Assembly (NCBI RefSeq): GCF_001718835.1 | Contig: NZ_CP013443.1 | Location: 1,612,001 to 1,676,000, forward strand | Direction of reading: 5' to 3' | DNA length: 64,000 nucleotides | Source: Burkholderia cepacia | Lineage (GTDB): Bacteria > Pseudomonadota > Gammaproteobacteria > Burkholderiales > Burkholderiaceae | Shown: positions 8,421-17,155 of the stretch, in pieces | Position numbering within the stretch: position 1 is the stretch's first letter | Layout: every line of letters begins with the position of its first letter | Program-made: the position numbers and the translations under genes | The notes under the pieces: model-generated | Told to the model about the DNA's origin: nothing | Databases searched by the model: none | Seen by the model: the letters and a program-made list of their open reading frames with translations, nothing else

Positions 8421-9758
8421 TTACTTGCCGACGCCGCCCAGCGTGCCCAGTAATCCCGTGACCGGAGCGAGCAGACCGGTCGATCCGCCCGACGTCGACC
8501 CCGTCGCACCGCCGGCCAGCGACGTGACCGGCGCGAGCGGGCTCGACGATCCCCCGGTGCTCGCCGCGCCCGTGACAGTATTCAGCGAACCCGTAACGGG
8601 TGCGAGCGGGCTTGTACTGCCCGTGCCGCCCGTTGCGCCGCCGAGCGTGCCCGTGACCGTCGACACGAGATTCGTGACGGGGGCGAGCGGATTGCTCGTG
8701 CCGCCCGACGTCGAGCCGCCGAGTGCACCCGTGAGCGAGCCGAGCGGCGTCGAGCCGAGGCCCGACAGCAGGCCGCCGAGCGGATTCGTCGAGCCCGATG
8801 CCGTGCCGCCCGGCGAGCCGCTCTGCACGGTCGCCGTCGAGCCGCCCACGAGGCTCGTGATCAGGCCGGGGATTGGCGCCGCGCCGTTCGGGCCGTTCGG
8901 GTTGACGAGGCCGCCCGCGTTGGTCACGGTGTTGCCGACTGCGGTCACGAGCTGACCGACGTCGCCGACGAGCGGCTGGCTCGACGTGCCGCCAACCTGC
9001 TTGCCGGCCGAGCTGATCGCGCCGCCGACCTGGCCGAGCAGGCCCGAGACGGGTTGGCCGAGGCCGGTCGTCGTGCCGACCTGTTGCGTGACCTGGCCCG
9101 CGGTGATCACGAGCGGCGTGATCGCCGAGCTGAGCGGTTGCGTCACTTGCTGCACGGCGCCCGACGACAGCGTCGAGCCGATCGTGTTGCCGGCGGCGCC
9201 GAGGCCGTTGGCCACCGTGTCGAGCACGGTGCCGACCGGGGTCGTGACCGGCGCGAGCGGCGCCAGCGGGCCGGTGCCGAGCGCCTTGACCGTCGAGCTC
9301 AGGCCGGACACCGTGTTGCTCGTCGCACCGACCACGTTGCCGAGGCCCGCGACGGTCGTGCCGACCGGGTTTTGCGTGGAGCCGATCTGTCCCAGCCCGT
9401 TGCTCACGGCATCGGCAGCTGCGCCGACGATCGTGCCCGTGCTGGAGAGCGTGCTGCCGACGCCCTTCGTCACACCGTCGCCGAGGCCGGGCACGGTGAT
9501 GTTGCCGACCGTGCTGCCGAGGTCGGTGGCGGTCTGGCCAACCGTGCTGACGACACCCTTGGTGCCCGTCGATCCGCTGCTGGTGCCGCTCGTGCTGGGG
9601 TTGTCCGTGCCGCTCGTGGTGCTGCCGTTGGCGCTGGCCGGCGGCGCGTTCACGCCGTTGCCGCCGCAGGCGGCCAGCAGGCAGGCTGCGGCGAAGGCCG
9701 TGAGGGGCACGCGCCACTGGTGCAGGGCGGCTGTCGTGAGAGAACGTTGCTGGGACAT
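8421..9758 (-). CDS. Glycine-rich repeat (collagen-like) lipoprotein 1
   Basis: The 445-residue low-complexity protein has a lipoprotein signal (FAAACLLAACGG, lipobox LAAC). The mature chain is almost entirely Gly, Ser, Thr, Val, Leu, Ala and Pro. A Ser/Thr/Gly linker (about 30-55) leads into degenerate repeats of the form V-G-x-x-L/V-x-x-x-G-x-G, and the C-terminal third repeats a PLAPVT-type motif with Gly/Ser spacers. Similar genes are annotated in Burkholderia as collagen-like, but true Gly-X-Y tracts are short here. ATG at 9758 follows GAGGAG with a 6-nt spacer. It is paralogous to the upstream neighbour and probably co-transcribed with the TpsB gene. Function is unknown. Confidence 0.75.
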   Translation of the reverse strand: MSQQRSLTTAALHQWRVPLTAFAAACLLAACGGNGVNAPPASANGSTTSGTDNPSTSGTSSGSTGTKGVVSTVGQTATDLGSTVGNITVPGLGDGVTKGVGSTLSSTGTIVGAAADAVSNGLGQIGSTQNPVGTTVAGLGNVVGATSNTVSGLSSTVKALGTGPLAPLAPVTTPVGTVLDTVANGLGAAGNTIGSTLSSGAVQQVTQPLSSAITPLVITAGQVTQQVGTTTGLGQPVSGLLGQVGGAISSAGKQVGGTSSQPLVGDVGQLVTAVGNTVTNAGGLVNPNGPNGAAPIPGLITSLVGGSTATVQSGSPGGTASGSTNPLGGLLSGLGSTPLGSLTGALGGSTSGGTSNPLAPVTNLVSTVTGTLGGATGGTGSTSPLAPVTGSLNTVTGAASTGGSSSPLAPVTSLAGGATGSTSGGSTGLLAPVTGLLGTLGGVGK

Positions 9759-9801
9759 GATTGACTCCTCGCTGTCTTGTCGATGAATGGAAAGAGCGGA
9801 T

Positions 9802-11442
9802 TTACTTGTGGGTGCCACCGAGCAGGCCGCCGATCAGCGACGTGACAGGCGCGAGCGGATTCGACGCCGAGCCCGAGTTCGTGACGGCGCCCGTGCCGCC
9901 GGTCAATGCCGGTGCGCCCGACGTCGCGCCGCCGGCCGCGCCGGTGACCGTGTTCAGCGCCCCGGTGACCGGGGCGAGCGGGCCGCTGCCGCCGCCTGCT
10001 GCGCCGCCGAGTGCGCCGGTGACAGTCGAGACGAGACCCGTGACCGGCGCGAGCGGGCTGCTGGCGCCGCCCGTTGCGCCACCGAGTGCGCCGGTGACCG
10101 TGGAGACGAGACCGGTGACCGGCGCGAGCGGGCCGCCGCTGCCGCCTGCTGCGCCGCCGAGCGCGCCCGTGACCGTCGAGACGAGACCCGTGACCGGCGC
10201 GAGCGGGCTGGTGGAGCCGCCCGTCGCGCCGCCGAGTGCGCCGGTGACGGTCGAGACGAGACCCGTGACCGGCGCGAGCGGGCTGGTGGAGCCGCCCGTC
10301 GCGCCGCCGAGCGCGCCCGTGACCGTCGAGACGAGACCGGTGACCGGGGCGAGCGGGCCGCCGGAGCCGCCCGTCGTGCCGCCGAGCCCGCCGGTGACGG
10401 TCGAGACGAGGCCGGTGAGCGGCGCGAGCGGGTTGGTTACGCCGCCGGTGCCGCCCGTGAGCAGGCCGCCGACGGCCTTCACGGTGTTGCCCGTCGACGA
10501 GACCGTGTTGCCCAGGCCGGTCGTGACGGGGTTGCCGCCCGTCGATGCGAGCAGGGCGCCGGCCTGGTTCAGGCCGTTGCCGACCGTGCCGAGCAGCGTG
10601 TTGACGGGTGCGCCGAGGCCGGTTGCCGTGCCGATCGTCTGAGTCGTCTGGCCGACCATCGTCGTGATCGGCGTAATGGCCGAGCTGACCGTTTGCGTGA
10701 CCTGCTGGATCGGGCCGGTCGACAGTGCGTTGGTGAGGGTGTTGCCGCCGTTCGAGACGGCGCCGCCGAGCGTCGACACGAGGCCGCCGACGGCGCCCGT
10801 AACCGGTGCGAGCGGCGAAAGCGGGCCGCTGCCGAGGCTCGAGACCAGGGTGCCCGTTTGCGAGACCGCGTTGCCGAGCTGGTTGACCACGCCACCCGTG
10901 CTGGCGAGTGTGGTGCCGACCGGGTCTTTCGTCGCGCCGAGCTGGCCGAGACCGTTGCCGAGGCCATTGCCGAGTGCGGTCACTGCGCCGCCGACGCTTT
11001 GCACGATGCCGCCCGCGGCTTGTGTGGTGGCCGGGTTGACGCCCGGCAGCGTCTGGCTGCCGATGACGGAGCCGAGGCCCGAGACGGTTCCGCCGACCCC
11101 GGTCAGAATGTTGCTGCTGCTTGCGAGGACAGTTCCCACTGGGTTCGACGACACGCCCGACGTGCCGCTCGTGCCGCTGGTCGTCCCGCTCGTCGTGCCA
11201 CTGGTGCTGCCGCTGGTGCTACCACTCGTTGAACCGCTGGTGCTGCCCGACGTGCCGCTCGTGCCCGACGTACCGCCGCCGGACGTGGAGATCGTATCGC
11301 CGCCGCCCGAGCTCGAGCCGCCGCCAAGACCCTGGCTGATGGAACCCGAGCCGCCGCACGCGGAGAGGGAAAGCATGGCTGCAACGGTGGCCGCGATCAG
11401 AGTCGTCCGGAACACGCCATGAGGGATAACCTTAATGTCCAT
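9802..11442 (-). CDS. Glycine-rich repeat (collagen-like) lipoprotein 2
   Basis: The 546-residue paralogue of the next gene begins with a lipoprotein signal (MDIKVIPHGVFRTTLIAATV..., lipobox LSAC). A GTSG/STSG-rich stretch (about 55-100), similar to short collagen-like or stalk segments, is followed by hydrophobic Gly-rich repeats. Six near-identical 25-residue repeats then occur (LVSTVTGALGG...PLAPVTG), and the chain ends NPLAPVTSLIGGLLGGTHK. It is first in the apparent three-gene unit lipoprotein 2 / lipoprotein 1 / TpsB. An outer-membrane, surface-exposed or matrix-associated role is plausible, but nothing in the sequence proves it. Repeat-number variation between strains is likely. Confidence 0.75.
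   Translation of the reverse strand: MDIKVIPHGVFRTTLIAATVAAMLSLSACGGSGSISQGLGGGSSSGGGDTISTSGGGTSGTSGTSGSTSGSTSGSTSGSTSGTTSGTTSGTSGTSGVSSNPVGTVLASSSNILTGVGGTVSGLGSVIGSQTLPGVNPATTQAAGGIVQSVGGAVTALGNGLGNGLGQLGATKDPVGTTLASTGGVVNQLGNAVSQTGTLVSSLGSGPLSPLAPVTGAVGGLVSTLGGAVSNGGNTLTNALSTGPIQQVTQTVSSAITPITTMVGQTTQTIGTATGLGAPVNTLLGTVGNGLNQAGALLASTGGNPVTTGLGNTVSSTGNTVKAVGGLLTGGTGGVTNPLAPLTGLVSTVTGGLGGTTGGSGGPLAPVTGLVSTVTGALGGATGGSTSPLAPVTGLVSTVTGALGGATGGSTSPLAPVTGLVSTVTGALGGAAGGSGGPLAPVTGLVSTVTGALGGATGGASSPLAPVTGLVSTVTGALGGAAGGGSGPLAPVTGALNTVTGAAGGATSGAPALTGGTGAVTNSGSASNPLAPVTSLIGGLLGGTHK
9961..10410 (-). repeat. Six tandem 75-bp coding repeats
   Basis: Inside lipoprotein 2 six consecutive 75-bp units each encode LVSTVTGxLGGxxGGxxxPLAPVTG, with differences only at a few positions. 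The units keep the reading frame, so gain or loss of copies changes protein length without a frameshift. Confidence 0.85.
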
Positions 11443-12101
11443 TTTGTCCTCGCGTTAAAACTGATGTTGTGTTGAGTGTTGCGAGGACTACTCTGCAACT
11501 GTCGTGCCATTTCGACGATCGACGGTTCGATGACGAGTTTTAAACGGAGTATTTCCTTATGGGAAAAGGGCTTGCGCGAATCGAAAGACTGTTGAAAATG
11601 TTTGAGCGGCCGGAACCGGGGACGATTTCAGCCGGTTCGTAACGTAACGTCACAACATTGGCGTTACGCGTGCGACGTAACGTGCGGGGCAGGAGGGCGG
11701 GAACGGTCGTGCTGTTTTACAGGTGGATTAGGTGTGCACATCTAACCTATCGTAAATCCTATGTGTAAGTCGTACCGAAACGCCGTACAAATAGGGTGCC
11801 GCGCGTCGATTTTTCGATCAGGATTGTTAAAAGAGGTTGGAAATCAAAAGGGTTCGGAGATAAGATTCGTGGCAGTTGTAAGCTTTGTACGGTTCGGTAC
11901 ACACGTGCGAGGAGATGAATGACGCGAATGTTAATTTCCATCAAATGATGATCCGCGTCGTGCAAGACGCGCTATAAAGAATGGGCATCCGATCGTTGTC
12001 ACGGCAAGTGTGGCAAACGGCGCGGAGCCAGGCCGGATATGCGAGGCCCCAACCTTCGTAAAAGCGGCCAGAGAAACAAACATACAGGCACGAGGAATAA
12101 A
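11443..12101. promoter_or_regulatory. Long AT-richer intergenic region upstream of flp and lipoprotein 2
   Basis: About 660 bp without a convincing gene separates the divergent lipoprotein unit and Tad locus and must hold both promoter regions. It is visibly richer in A and T than its neighbours. A cluster of four GTAACG-type hexamers lies at 11639-11682 (11639, 11644, an inverted copy at 11662 and one at 11677), which looks like a regulator binding array. A short minus-strand open frame at 11759-11965 has no ribosome-binding site or recognisable product. No sigma-54 promoter with correct spacing could be found by eye. Confidence 0.5.
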
Positions 12102-12278
12102 ATGAAAGCACTCATCAAGCGCTTCCTTAAGGAAGAAGACGGGGTTACCGCGATCGAGTATGGTCTGATTGCGGGTCTGATTGCCGTTGCCATCATGACG
12201 AGCGTCACGGATATCGGCACTCGACTGGGTCTGGTGTTCACCAACATCTACAACCAGCTGGCAACCGCCGCGGGCTGA
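12102..12278 (+). CDS. flp: Flp-type IVb pilin
   Basis: The 58-residue prepilin is the major subunit of Tad/Flp adhesive pili. A short charged leader (MKALIKRFLKEEDG) is followed by the cleavage site G/VTAIEYGLIAGLIAVAI, with the glutamate at mature position 5 and the Tyr6 typical of Flp pilins, then one hydrophobic helix. Processing should be by the CpaA peptidase encoded next. GAGGAA precedes the ATG at 12102. The gene is separated from cpaA by a perfect palindrome that may make pilin mRNA more abundant than the downstream assembly genes. Confidence 0.95.
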   Translation: MKALIKRFLKEEDGVTAIEYGLIAGLIAVAIMTSVTDIGTRLGLVFTNIYNQLATAAG

Positions 12279-12301
12279 TCGCTGCGTTCGGTAGTCGTGG
12301 C

Positions 12302-12329
12302 GAGCGAGTCGCGATCGCGACTCGCTCGT
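12302..12329 (+). promoter_or_regulatory. 28-bp perfect palindrome between flp and cpaA
   Basis: The sequence CGAGCGAGTCGCGA is followed directly by its exact reverse complement TCGCGACTCGCTCG. Transcribed, it forms a very stable stem-loop just after the pilin gene, without a U tail. It probably acts as an attenuator or 3'-end stabiliser giving excess pilin message, which is inference. Confidence 0.6.
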
Positions 12330-12354
12330 AGTCGCACGCGCGTCCGGTTTCGAC

Positions 12355-12855
12355 ATGGCACTCCTGTTCAGCATCGGCATTTTCTTCGCCTGGGCGATGC
12401 TTGTCGCACTCGGCGATATCCGCTTTCGACGCGTACCGAATACGCTGGTCGTCGCGGGATTGATTGCGGGATTCGCAAGCACATTCGCGCATGCCAATCC
12501 ATTCGGCATTTTCCCGAGGCAGGCATTAATCGGCATGCTGGTCGGGGCAGTCAGCCTTTTTCCCTTTTTCGCGTTTCGCGTCATGGGCGCAGCGGACGTG
12601 AAGGTATTCGCGGTGCTCGGCACATGGTGCGGCGTGCATGCGCTGTTCTGGCTGTGGGCGGTCGCGAGCATCGCGGCCGGCGTGCATGCGCTTGCGCTGA
12701 TGGCGATGTCGAACACGTCGATCGGCGCGCTGCGGCGGCGCGGCGCGCCCGCGATGTCGTTGGGCGGCCGGCGCGCGACGCCGTATGCCGCGTGCCTCGT
12801 GGCGCCGGCGGCAGGGTGGCTCGCGCATCTCGTCGCGTCAGGGGGCGTGCAATGA
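12355..12855 (+). CDS. cpaA: Prepilin peptidase CpaA/TadV
   Basis: The 166-residue inner-membrane aspartic protease of the A24 family cleaves Flp and TadE/TadG-like prepilins. Two catalytic aspartates are visible in family positions, ALGDIRFRRVPN after the first membrane segment and MGAADVKVFAVLG in the middle. Hydrophobic segments surround them. It lacks the N-terminal methylase domain of PilD-type enzymes, as usual for TadV. The stop overlaps the tadE start (ATGA), so the two genes are translationally coupled. Confidence 0.92.
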   Translation: MALLFSIGIFFAWAMLVALGDIRFRRVPNTLVVAGLIAGFASTFAHANPFGIFPRQALIGMLVGAVSLFPFFAFRVMGAADVKVFAVLGTWCGVHALFWLWAVASIAAGVHALALMAMSNTSIGALRRRGAPAMSLGGRRATPYAACLVAPAAGWLAHLVASGGVQ

Positions 12856-13325
12856 CGACGCAGCGGCAGCCGTGCGCACGACGACGGCACCAGCGGGGCG
12901 CGACGGCAGTCGAGTTCGCGCTGGTGTTTCCGCTGTTCTTCCTGATCATGTACGCGATCGTGACGTTCGGGCTGATCTTCGCGGTTCAGCAAGGCTTGAC
13001 GCTTGCTGCGACCGAAGGTGCGCGCGCGGCGCTGAATTATGTGCCCGAGGCGAACGGCCAGGGGGCGCAGGCGCTGCAGGACCGCGCGAGTGCAGCCCGC
13101 AGGGCCGCGCAGAACCTGACCCGCTGGCTGCCGAACGTCGTGGTGCCGGCGCCGTCGTCGGCGGCGTGCAGTTACGACGCGACCATGTATTGCGTGACGG
13201 TCACAGTGACCTACCCGTATGCGCAATATCCGCTGGTGCCGTCGCTGCCGCTGCTCGGCCTCGTGTTGCCGAGCGCGCTGACGAGCACGGCGACCGTGCA
13301 GATCAATCCGGCGACCATCCTGTGA
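12852..13325 (+). CDS. tadE: TadE-like minor pseudopilin
   Basis: The 157-residue protein has a basic leader and a prepilin-like processing site QRG/ATAVEFALVFPLFFLIM, with Glu at mature position 5, followed by one transmembrane helix and a periplasmic domain with two cysteines (AACSYDATMYCVTV). TadE pseudopilins are cut by TadV and needed for pilus assembly. The start at 12852 overlaps the cpaA stop by 4 bp; the open frame further upstream runs antiparallel to no conserved sequence and overlaps cpaA in another frame. Confidence 0.9.
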   Translation: MTTQRQPCARRRHQRGATAVEFALVFPLFFLIMYAIVTFGLIFAVQQGLTLAATEGARAALNYVPEANGQGAQALQDRASAARRAAQNLTRWLPNVVVPAPSSAACSYDATMYCVTVTVTYPYAQYPLVPSLPLLGLVLPSALTSTATVQINPATIL

Positions 13326-13420
13326 CGCAGCATGCGCGACGCGACCCCGATGCGTGAACTCCGATCCGCACTTCGACACAACCGACACAACACCATCACT
13401 GACGGCACCCGACACTCACC

Positions 13421-14323
13421 ATGGGCAACAACTTGACGAAGATCATCGCCGGGCTGCTGATTGCGATCGCAGTCTTGCTGGGCATCTACGCATGGATGCT
13501 CGGGCGCGGCCCGGCCCGTGCGCCGGCGCCGGTCGTAGCGCAGGCCGCGGTGACGAAGACGGTGCCGCTCGTCGTCGCCGCGCGCCTGCTGCCGGCCGGG
13601 CAGGCGATCACCGCCGACGGGCTGAAGATCGTGCAGGCGCCGGTGTTGCCGGCCGGCGCGTTCAGCGATCCGGACGCGCTCGTCGGCCGCGTGCCGGCGA
13701 ACGACATCCTCGACGCGTCGCCGGTGCTCGCGGCCGCGCTGACGTCAGGGCTGGCGAACCAGGTGGCGCCCGGCGAGCGGGCCGTGGCCATCAAGGTCGA
13801 TGAGACGAATGCGGTCGGAAACCGGTTGCGCCCCGGCAACTTTGTCGACGTGTTCCTGAACCTGAAGCGCGAGGGCGGCGCAGGCGGCCAGGCCGGCTCG
13901 GAAATTCCGCGTACGCAGGCGCGCCTGCTGCTGTCGAAGGTGCGCGTGCTGGCGTTCGGCGATGCGACGCCCGAACGCGACGGCGCGGCCGGGCCGACGA
14001 GCATGGCGCGGACTGCGGTGCTCGCGGTGCCGACGGCACAGGTCGATGCATTGACGCTCGCGGAAGCGAGCGGCCGCCTGACGCTCGCGCTCCGCAATCC
14101 GCACGATGACGAAATCGCCGCGCAGACCGTCGCGATGCGCACGATGGGCGAGCTCGGGCCGTCGGCCGTGGCGGCCACGGGCGTCGCGCTCGACGAGCTG
14201 TCCGCGTCGCGCGCGCGCAGCGCGCCACGCGAGCCGGCCGCGCCGCGCGCGCCGGTCGTGGCGCGGCCGGGCGGCGGCATCGAAGTGATACGCGGCGGGC
14301 GGGCCGAAACGGTCGCCTATTGA
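13421..14323 (+). CDS. cpaB: Flp pilus assembly protein CpaB/RcpC
   Basis: The 300-residue protein has an N-terminal membrane anchor (LTKIIAGLLIAIAVLLGIYAWML) and a SAF-like domain (about 45-115, VPLVVAARLLPAGQAITADGLKI...). A periplasmic domain follows with the GERAVAIKVDETNAVGNRLRPGNFVDVFL segment characteristic of CpaB/RcpC. It works with the CpaC secretin in the outer-membrane channel of the Tad machine. The C-terminal 40 residues are Ala/Pro/Arg-rich and variable. The gene is 97 bp downstream of tadE and 48 bp before cpaC. Confidence 0.92.
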   Translation: MGNNLTKIIAGLLIAIAVLLGIYAWMLGRGPARAPAPVVAQAAVTKTVPLVVAARLLPAGQAITADGLKIVQAPVLPAGAFSDPDALVGRVPANDILDASPVLAAALTSGLANQVAPGERAVAIKVDETNAVGNRLRPGNFVDVFLNLKREGGAGGQAGSEIPRTQARLLLSKVRVLAFGDATPERDGAAGPTSMARTAVLAVPTAQVDALTLAEASGRLTLALRNPHDDEIAAQTVAMRTMGELGPSAVAATGVALDELSASRARSAPREPAAPRAPVVARPGGGIEVIRGGRAETVAY

Positions 14324-14371
14324 ACAACTTCTGAACGACAACCCGCACGGTCATCGAAAGCAGCGACACAA

Positions 14372-15805
14372 ATGAAGAACACACTGATTGCATACGCGAT
14401 TGCCATCTGGACCCTGACAGGCGCGACGCTGGCCGCGGCGGCGGGCGCCGGCGCAGCGATCGATCTCGCCGTCGGCTCGCAGCGGCAGGTCGCTGCCGGG
14501 CGCGCGCTGCAGCGGGTGGCGGTCGGCGACCCGTCGGTGGCCGACGTGCTGGTCATGAAGGGCAGTCGCGCCGGCAACGTGCTGCTGGTTGCGAAGGCTC
14601 CCGGTTCGACGAACGTGATGCTGTGGGAGCGGGGGCGCGACGAGCCGACGGTGTGGAACGTCAATGTCGTCGATGCGGCCGCGCATGCGGTGCTCGACAG
14701 CTCGACGCCCGACGCGAAGGCGTATGGCGACGTCGCGGTGCTGTCCGGTTCGGCGGCATCGCTCGATGCGCACGAGCGCGCTGCCGCGATCGGCCAGCAC
14801 ATGGCTGACAAGGGCGGCGCAGCGGCCGGCGGAAACTGGGGCGCGGGGGACGCCGGCGCGACCGGCAAGCGCGGCGGCGGCGCGAGCGGAACGCTCGGCA
14901 AGGCTGGCAAGGGCGGCGCGGTGATCGACGCGTCGACGGTCGGCGGCCGGAATACCGTGCAAGTCGACGTGCGGGTCGTCGAATTCAGCCGCTCGGTGCT
15001 GAAGGAAGCCGGGCTGAATTTCTTCAAGCAAAGCAACGGATTCGCATTCGGTGCGTTTACCGCCGGCGGATTGCAGTCGATCACCGGCGCCGCGACGTCC
15101 GCCTTCCAGGCGACTGCCGGCATTCCGATCGCGTCCGCGTTCAACCTGGTGGTAAATTCGGCGGGCCGCGGCATCTTCGCGAACCTGTCGATTCTCGAAG
15201 CGAACAATCTCGCGCGAGTGCTCGCGCAGCCGACGCTCGTCGCGCTGTCGGGCCAAAGCGCGAGCTTCCTCGCCGGCGGCGAGATCCCGGTGCCGGTGCC
15301 GCAGGCGCTTGGCTCCACGGCAATCGACTGGAAGCAGTACGGTGTCGGCCTGACCCTGACACCGACCGTGCTGAGCCAGCGCCGCATCGCGCTCAAGGTG
15401 GCGCCGGAATCGAGCCAGCTCGACTTCCAGCATGGCGTCACAATCAACAGCGTATCGGTGCCGGCGATCACGACCCGTCGCGCCGATACGACGGTCGAGC
15501 TGGGTGACGGGGAAAGCTTCGTGATTGGCGGCCTGATCGACCGCGAAACGATGTCGAACATCAACAAGGTGCCGGTCCTGGGCGATCTGCCGATCATCGG
15601 CGCCTTCTTCAAGTCGCTGAATTATCAGCAGAACGACAAGGAACTGGTGATCATCGTGACGCCGCATCTCGTTGCGCCTATCGCGAAAGGTGCGCCGTTG
15701 CCGACCACGCCGGGCGAACTGTCCGAACAGCGCGATGGGCCGGTGTGGCGGTCGTATCTTGGCGGCATCGCATCACCCGATGCAGCGCCCGGATTTTCGA
15801 AATGA
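14372..15805 (+). CDS. cpaC: Tad secretin CpaC/RcpA
   Basis: This 477-residue outer-membrane secretin forms the pilus exit channel. A signal peptide (MKNTLIAYAIAIWTLTGATLAAAAG) precedes an N-terminal pilus-assembly domain (about 30-100, DLAVGSQRQVAAGRALQRVAVGDP). A Gly/Ala-rich linker (about 145-185) leads into the secretin core, with VDVRVVEFSRSVLKEAGLNF, LARVLAQPTLVALSGQSASFLAGGEIPVPV and the terminal VPVLGDLPIIGAFFKS / ELVIIVTPHLV signatures. It follows cpaB closely in the same operon. Confidence 0.95.
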   Translation: MKNTLIAYAIAIWTLTGATLAAAAGAGAAIDLAVGSQRQVAAGRALQRVAVGDPSVADVLVMKGSRAGNVLLVAKAPGSTNVMLWERGRDEPTVWNVNVVDAAAHAVLDSSTPDAKAYGDVAVLSGSAASLDAHERAAAIGQHMADKGGAAAGGNWGAGDAGATGKRGGGASGTLGKAGKGGAVIDASTVGGRNTVQVDVRVVEFSRSVLKEAGLNFFKQSNGFAFGAFTAGGLQSITGAATSAFQATAGIPIASAFNLVVNSAGRGIFANLSILEANNLARVLAQPTLVALSGQSASFLAGGEIPVPVPQALGSTAIDWKQYGVGLTLTPTVLSQRRIALKVAPESSQLDFQHGVTINSVSVPAITTRRADTTVELGDGESFVIGGLIDRETMSNINKVPVLGDLPIIGAFFKSLNYQQNDKELVIIVTPHLVAPIAKGAPLPTTPGELSEQRDGPVWRSYLGGIASPDAAPGFSK

Positions 15806-15841
15806 ACGCGGGGCGCGTCGTCGCGCGCTGTCTGATCGGGG

Positions 15842-17152
15842 ATGTCCCACATGAACGCGAGAACCCTATCGTTGGCTGAGCCTGCCGTGACCGATTATTT
15901 CGTGTGCGCATCGCAGCACGACCGGCATATCGGCTGGCTGGGCGAGACACTGGTGTCGGCCGGCACGGTGGAAGCCGCGCCGCTCGATCCGGCCGCGCTT
16001 GCACAGCGCATCACGGGGCTCAATCCTGCGATCGTCTTCATCGATTTTTCTCGTGCGCAGGGGGCGGCGAGCGCTGCTGCGGCCGCCGTGCGGCTTGCCC
16101 ATCCGGGCCTGCCGGTCGTCGCGCTCGGCACGCTTTCGGAGCCGGAAAGCGCGCTTGCGGCACTGCGCGCTGGCGTGCGCGATTTCATCGACGTGTCCGG
16201 CGCCGCGGAAGACGCGCTGCGCATCACGCGCGGGCTGCTCGAGCACGCCGGCGGCGGCGAGCCGGCCAACCGGCACGGCAAACTCGTCGCGTTGCTCGGC
16301 GCACGCGCGGGGATGGGCGTCAGCACGCTCGCCGCGAATCTGTCGGTGTGGCTGCACAAGCGCGGGTCGGCGGGCGCGGCCGACGGCGCGGCAATCGGTG
16401 AATCGAGCGGTGCATCGAGCGGCGGCGCCGCCGCGTCGCTCGGCCGGCAGACGGCGCTGGTCGATCTCGGGCTTCCCGCGGGAGACAGTGCGCTGTTCCT
16501 CAACACGCGCTGCGAATTCCATTTCGTCGAAGCCGTGCGCAACCTGCGGCGCATCGACCGGACTTTCGTCAACACGGCGCTGACGCGTCACGCGAGCGGC
16601 GTCGCGCTGACCACCTTGCCGCCCAATCTCGCCGACCTGCGCGACGTGTCGTATGCGGCTTGCGTCGGCCTGTTGAACCGGTTGCGCGCGTTCTTCGACC
16701 AGCAGATCGTTGATCTCGGCGGATTCACGAATCATGAATTCGTTGCGCAGATCGCGGCGGCGTCCGACGAGGCGTGGCTCGTGTGCGACCAGGGTGTCGC
16801 ATCGATCGTCTCTGCGGTGGACCTGCTGGAAGGGCTGCGCGATGCGGGCGTCGACATCGGCAAGATTCGTCTCGTCGTCAACCAGTACGACGCGACGCTG
16901 AGCCTGACACCGGCCCAGATCGCAGAGCGGCTCGGCATTTCGCTGCTGGCAACGCTGCCGGCGCGTCGCGTGGCCATCGGCCAGGCGGCCAATCAGGGGC
17001 GGCTGATCGTCGAAACGGCCGAACGCGATCCGTATGTGCGTGCCCTCGAGCCGCTCGCCGAGCGGCTCGCGGGCGCCGCCGCCGCACCGCGCGCCGCGTC
17101 GGGTCTTTCCGCGCTCAAGCGTTTCATTCAACCTTCGTCCAGGCGATCGTAA
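15842..17152 (+). CDS. cpaE: Pilus assembly ATPase CpaE/TadZ
   Basis: The 436-residue MinD/ParA-superfamily protein positions the Tad machine. The N-terminal ~130 residues are receiver-like (IVFIDFS with an Asp at the end of the third strand, then VVALGTLSEPESALAALRAGVRDFIDV). The ATPase domain starts near residue 140 with an atypical P-loop LLGARAGMGVSTLAANLSVWL, which has no Lys before Ser-Thr. Atypical P-loops are known in TadZ proteins. An Ala/Ser/Gly insertion follows at about 180-200. The gene ends 3 bp before cpaF. Confidence 0.9.
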   Translation: MSHMNARTLSLAEPAVTDYFVCASQHDRHIGWLGETLVSAGTVEAAPLDPAALAQRITGLNPAIVFIDFSRAQGAASAAAAAVRLAHPGLPVVALGTLSEPESALAALRAGVRDFIDVSGAAEDALRITRGLLEHAGGGEPANRHGKLVALLGARAGMGVSTLAANLSVWLHKRGSAGAADGAAIGESSGASSGGAAASLGRQTALVDLGLPAGDSALFLNTRCEFHFVEAVRNLRRIDRTFVNTALTRHASGVALTTLPPNLADLRDVSYAACVGLLNRLRAFFDQQIVDLGGFTNHEFVAQIAAASDEAWLVCDQGVASIVSAVDLLEGLRDAGVDIGKIRLVVNQYDATLSLTPAQIAERLGISLLATLPARRVAIGQAANQGRLIVETAERDPYVRALEPLAERLAGAAAAPRAASGLSALKRFIQPSSRRS

Positions 17153-17155
17153 GCG

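Noticed and set aside
11759..11965. 68-codon minus-strand frame in the intergenic region
   Set aside because: No ribosome-binding site, no recognisable product, and it lies in AT-richer regulatory DNA.
11443..12101. Sigma-54 promoter upstream of flp
   Set aside because: TGGCAG...AAGC near 11874 and TGGCAAACGGCGC near 12011 were considered, but the GG-GC spacing or the -12 element is wrong.
15842..17152. Loss of function in CpaE because of the P-loop without the usual Lys
   Set aside because: Atypical P-loops are known in TadZ proteins and the rest of the gene is intact, so no defect is claimed.
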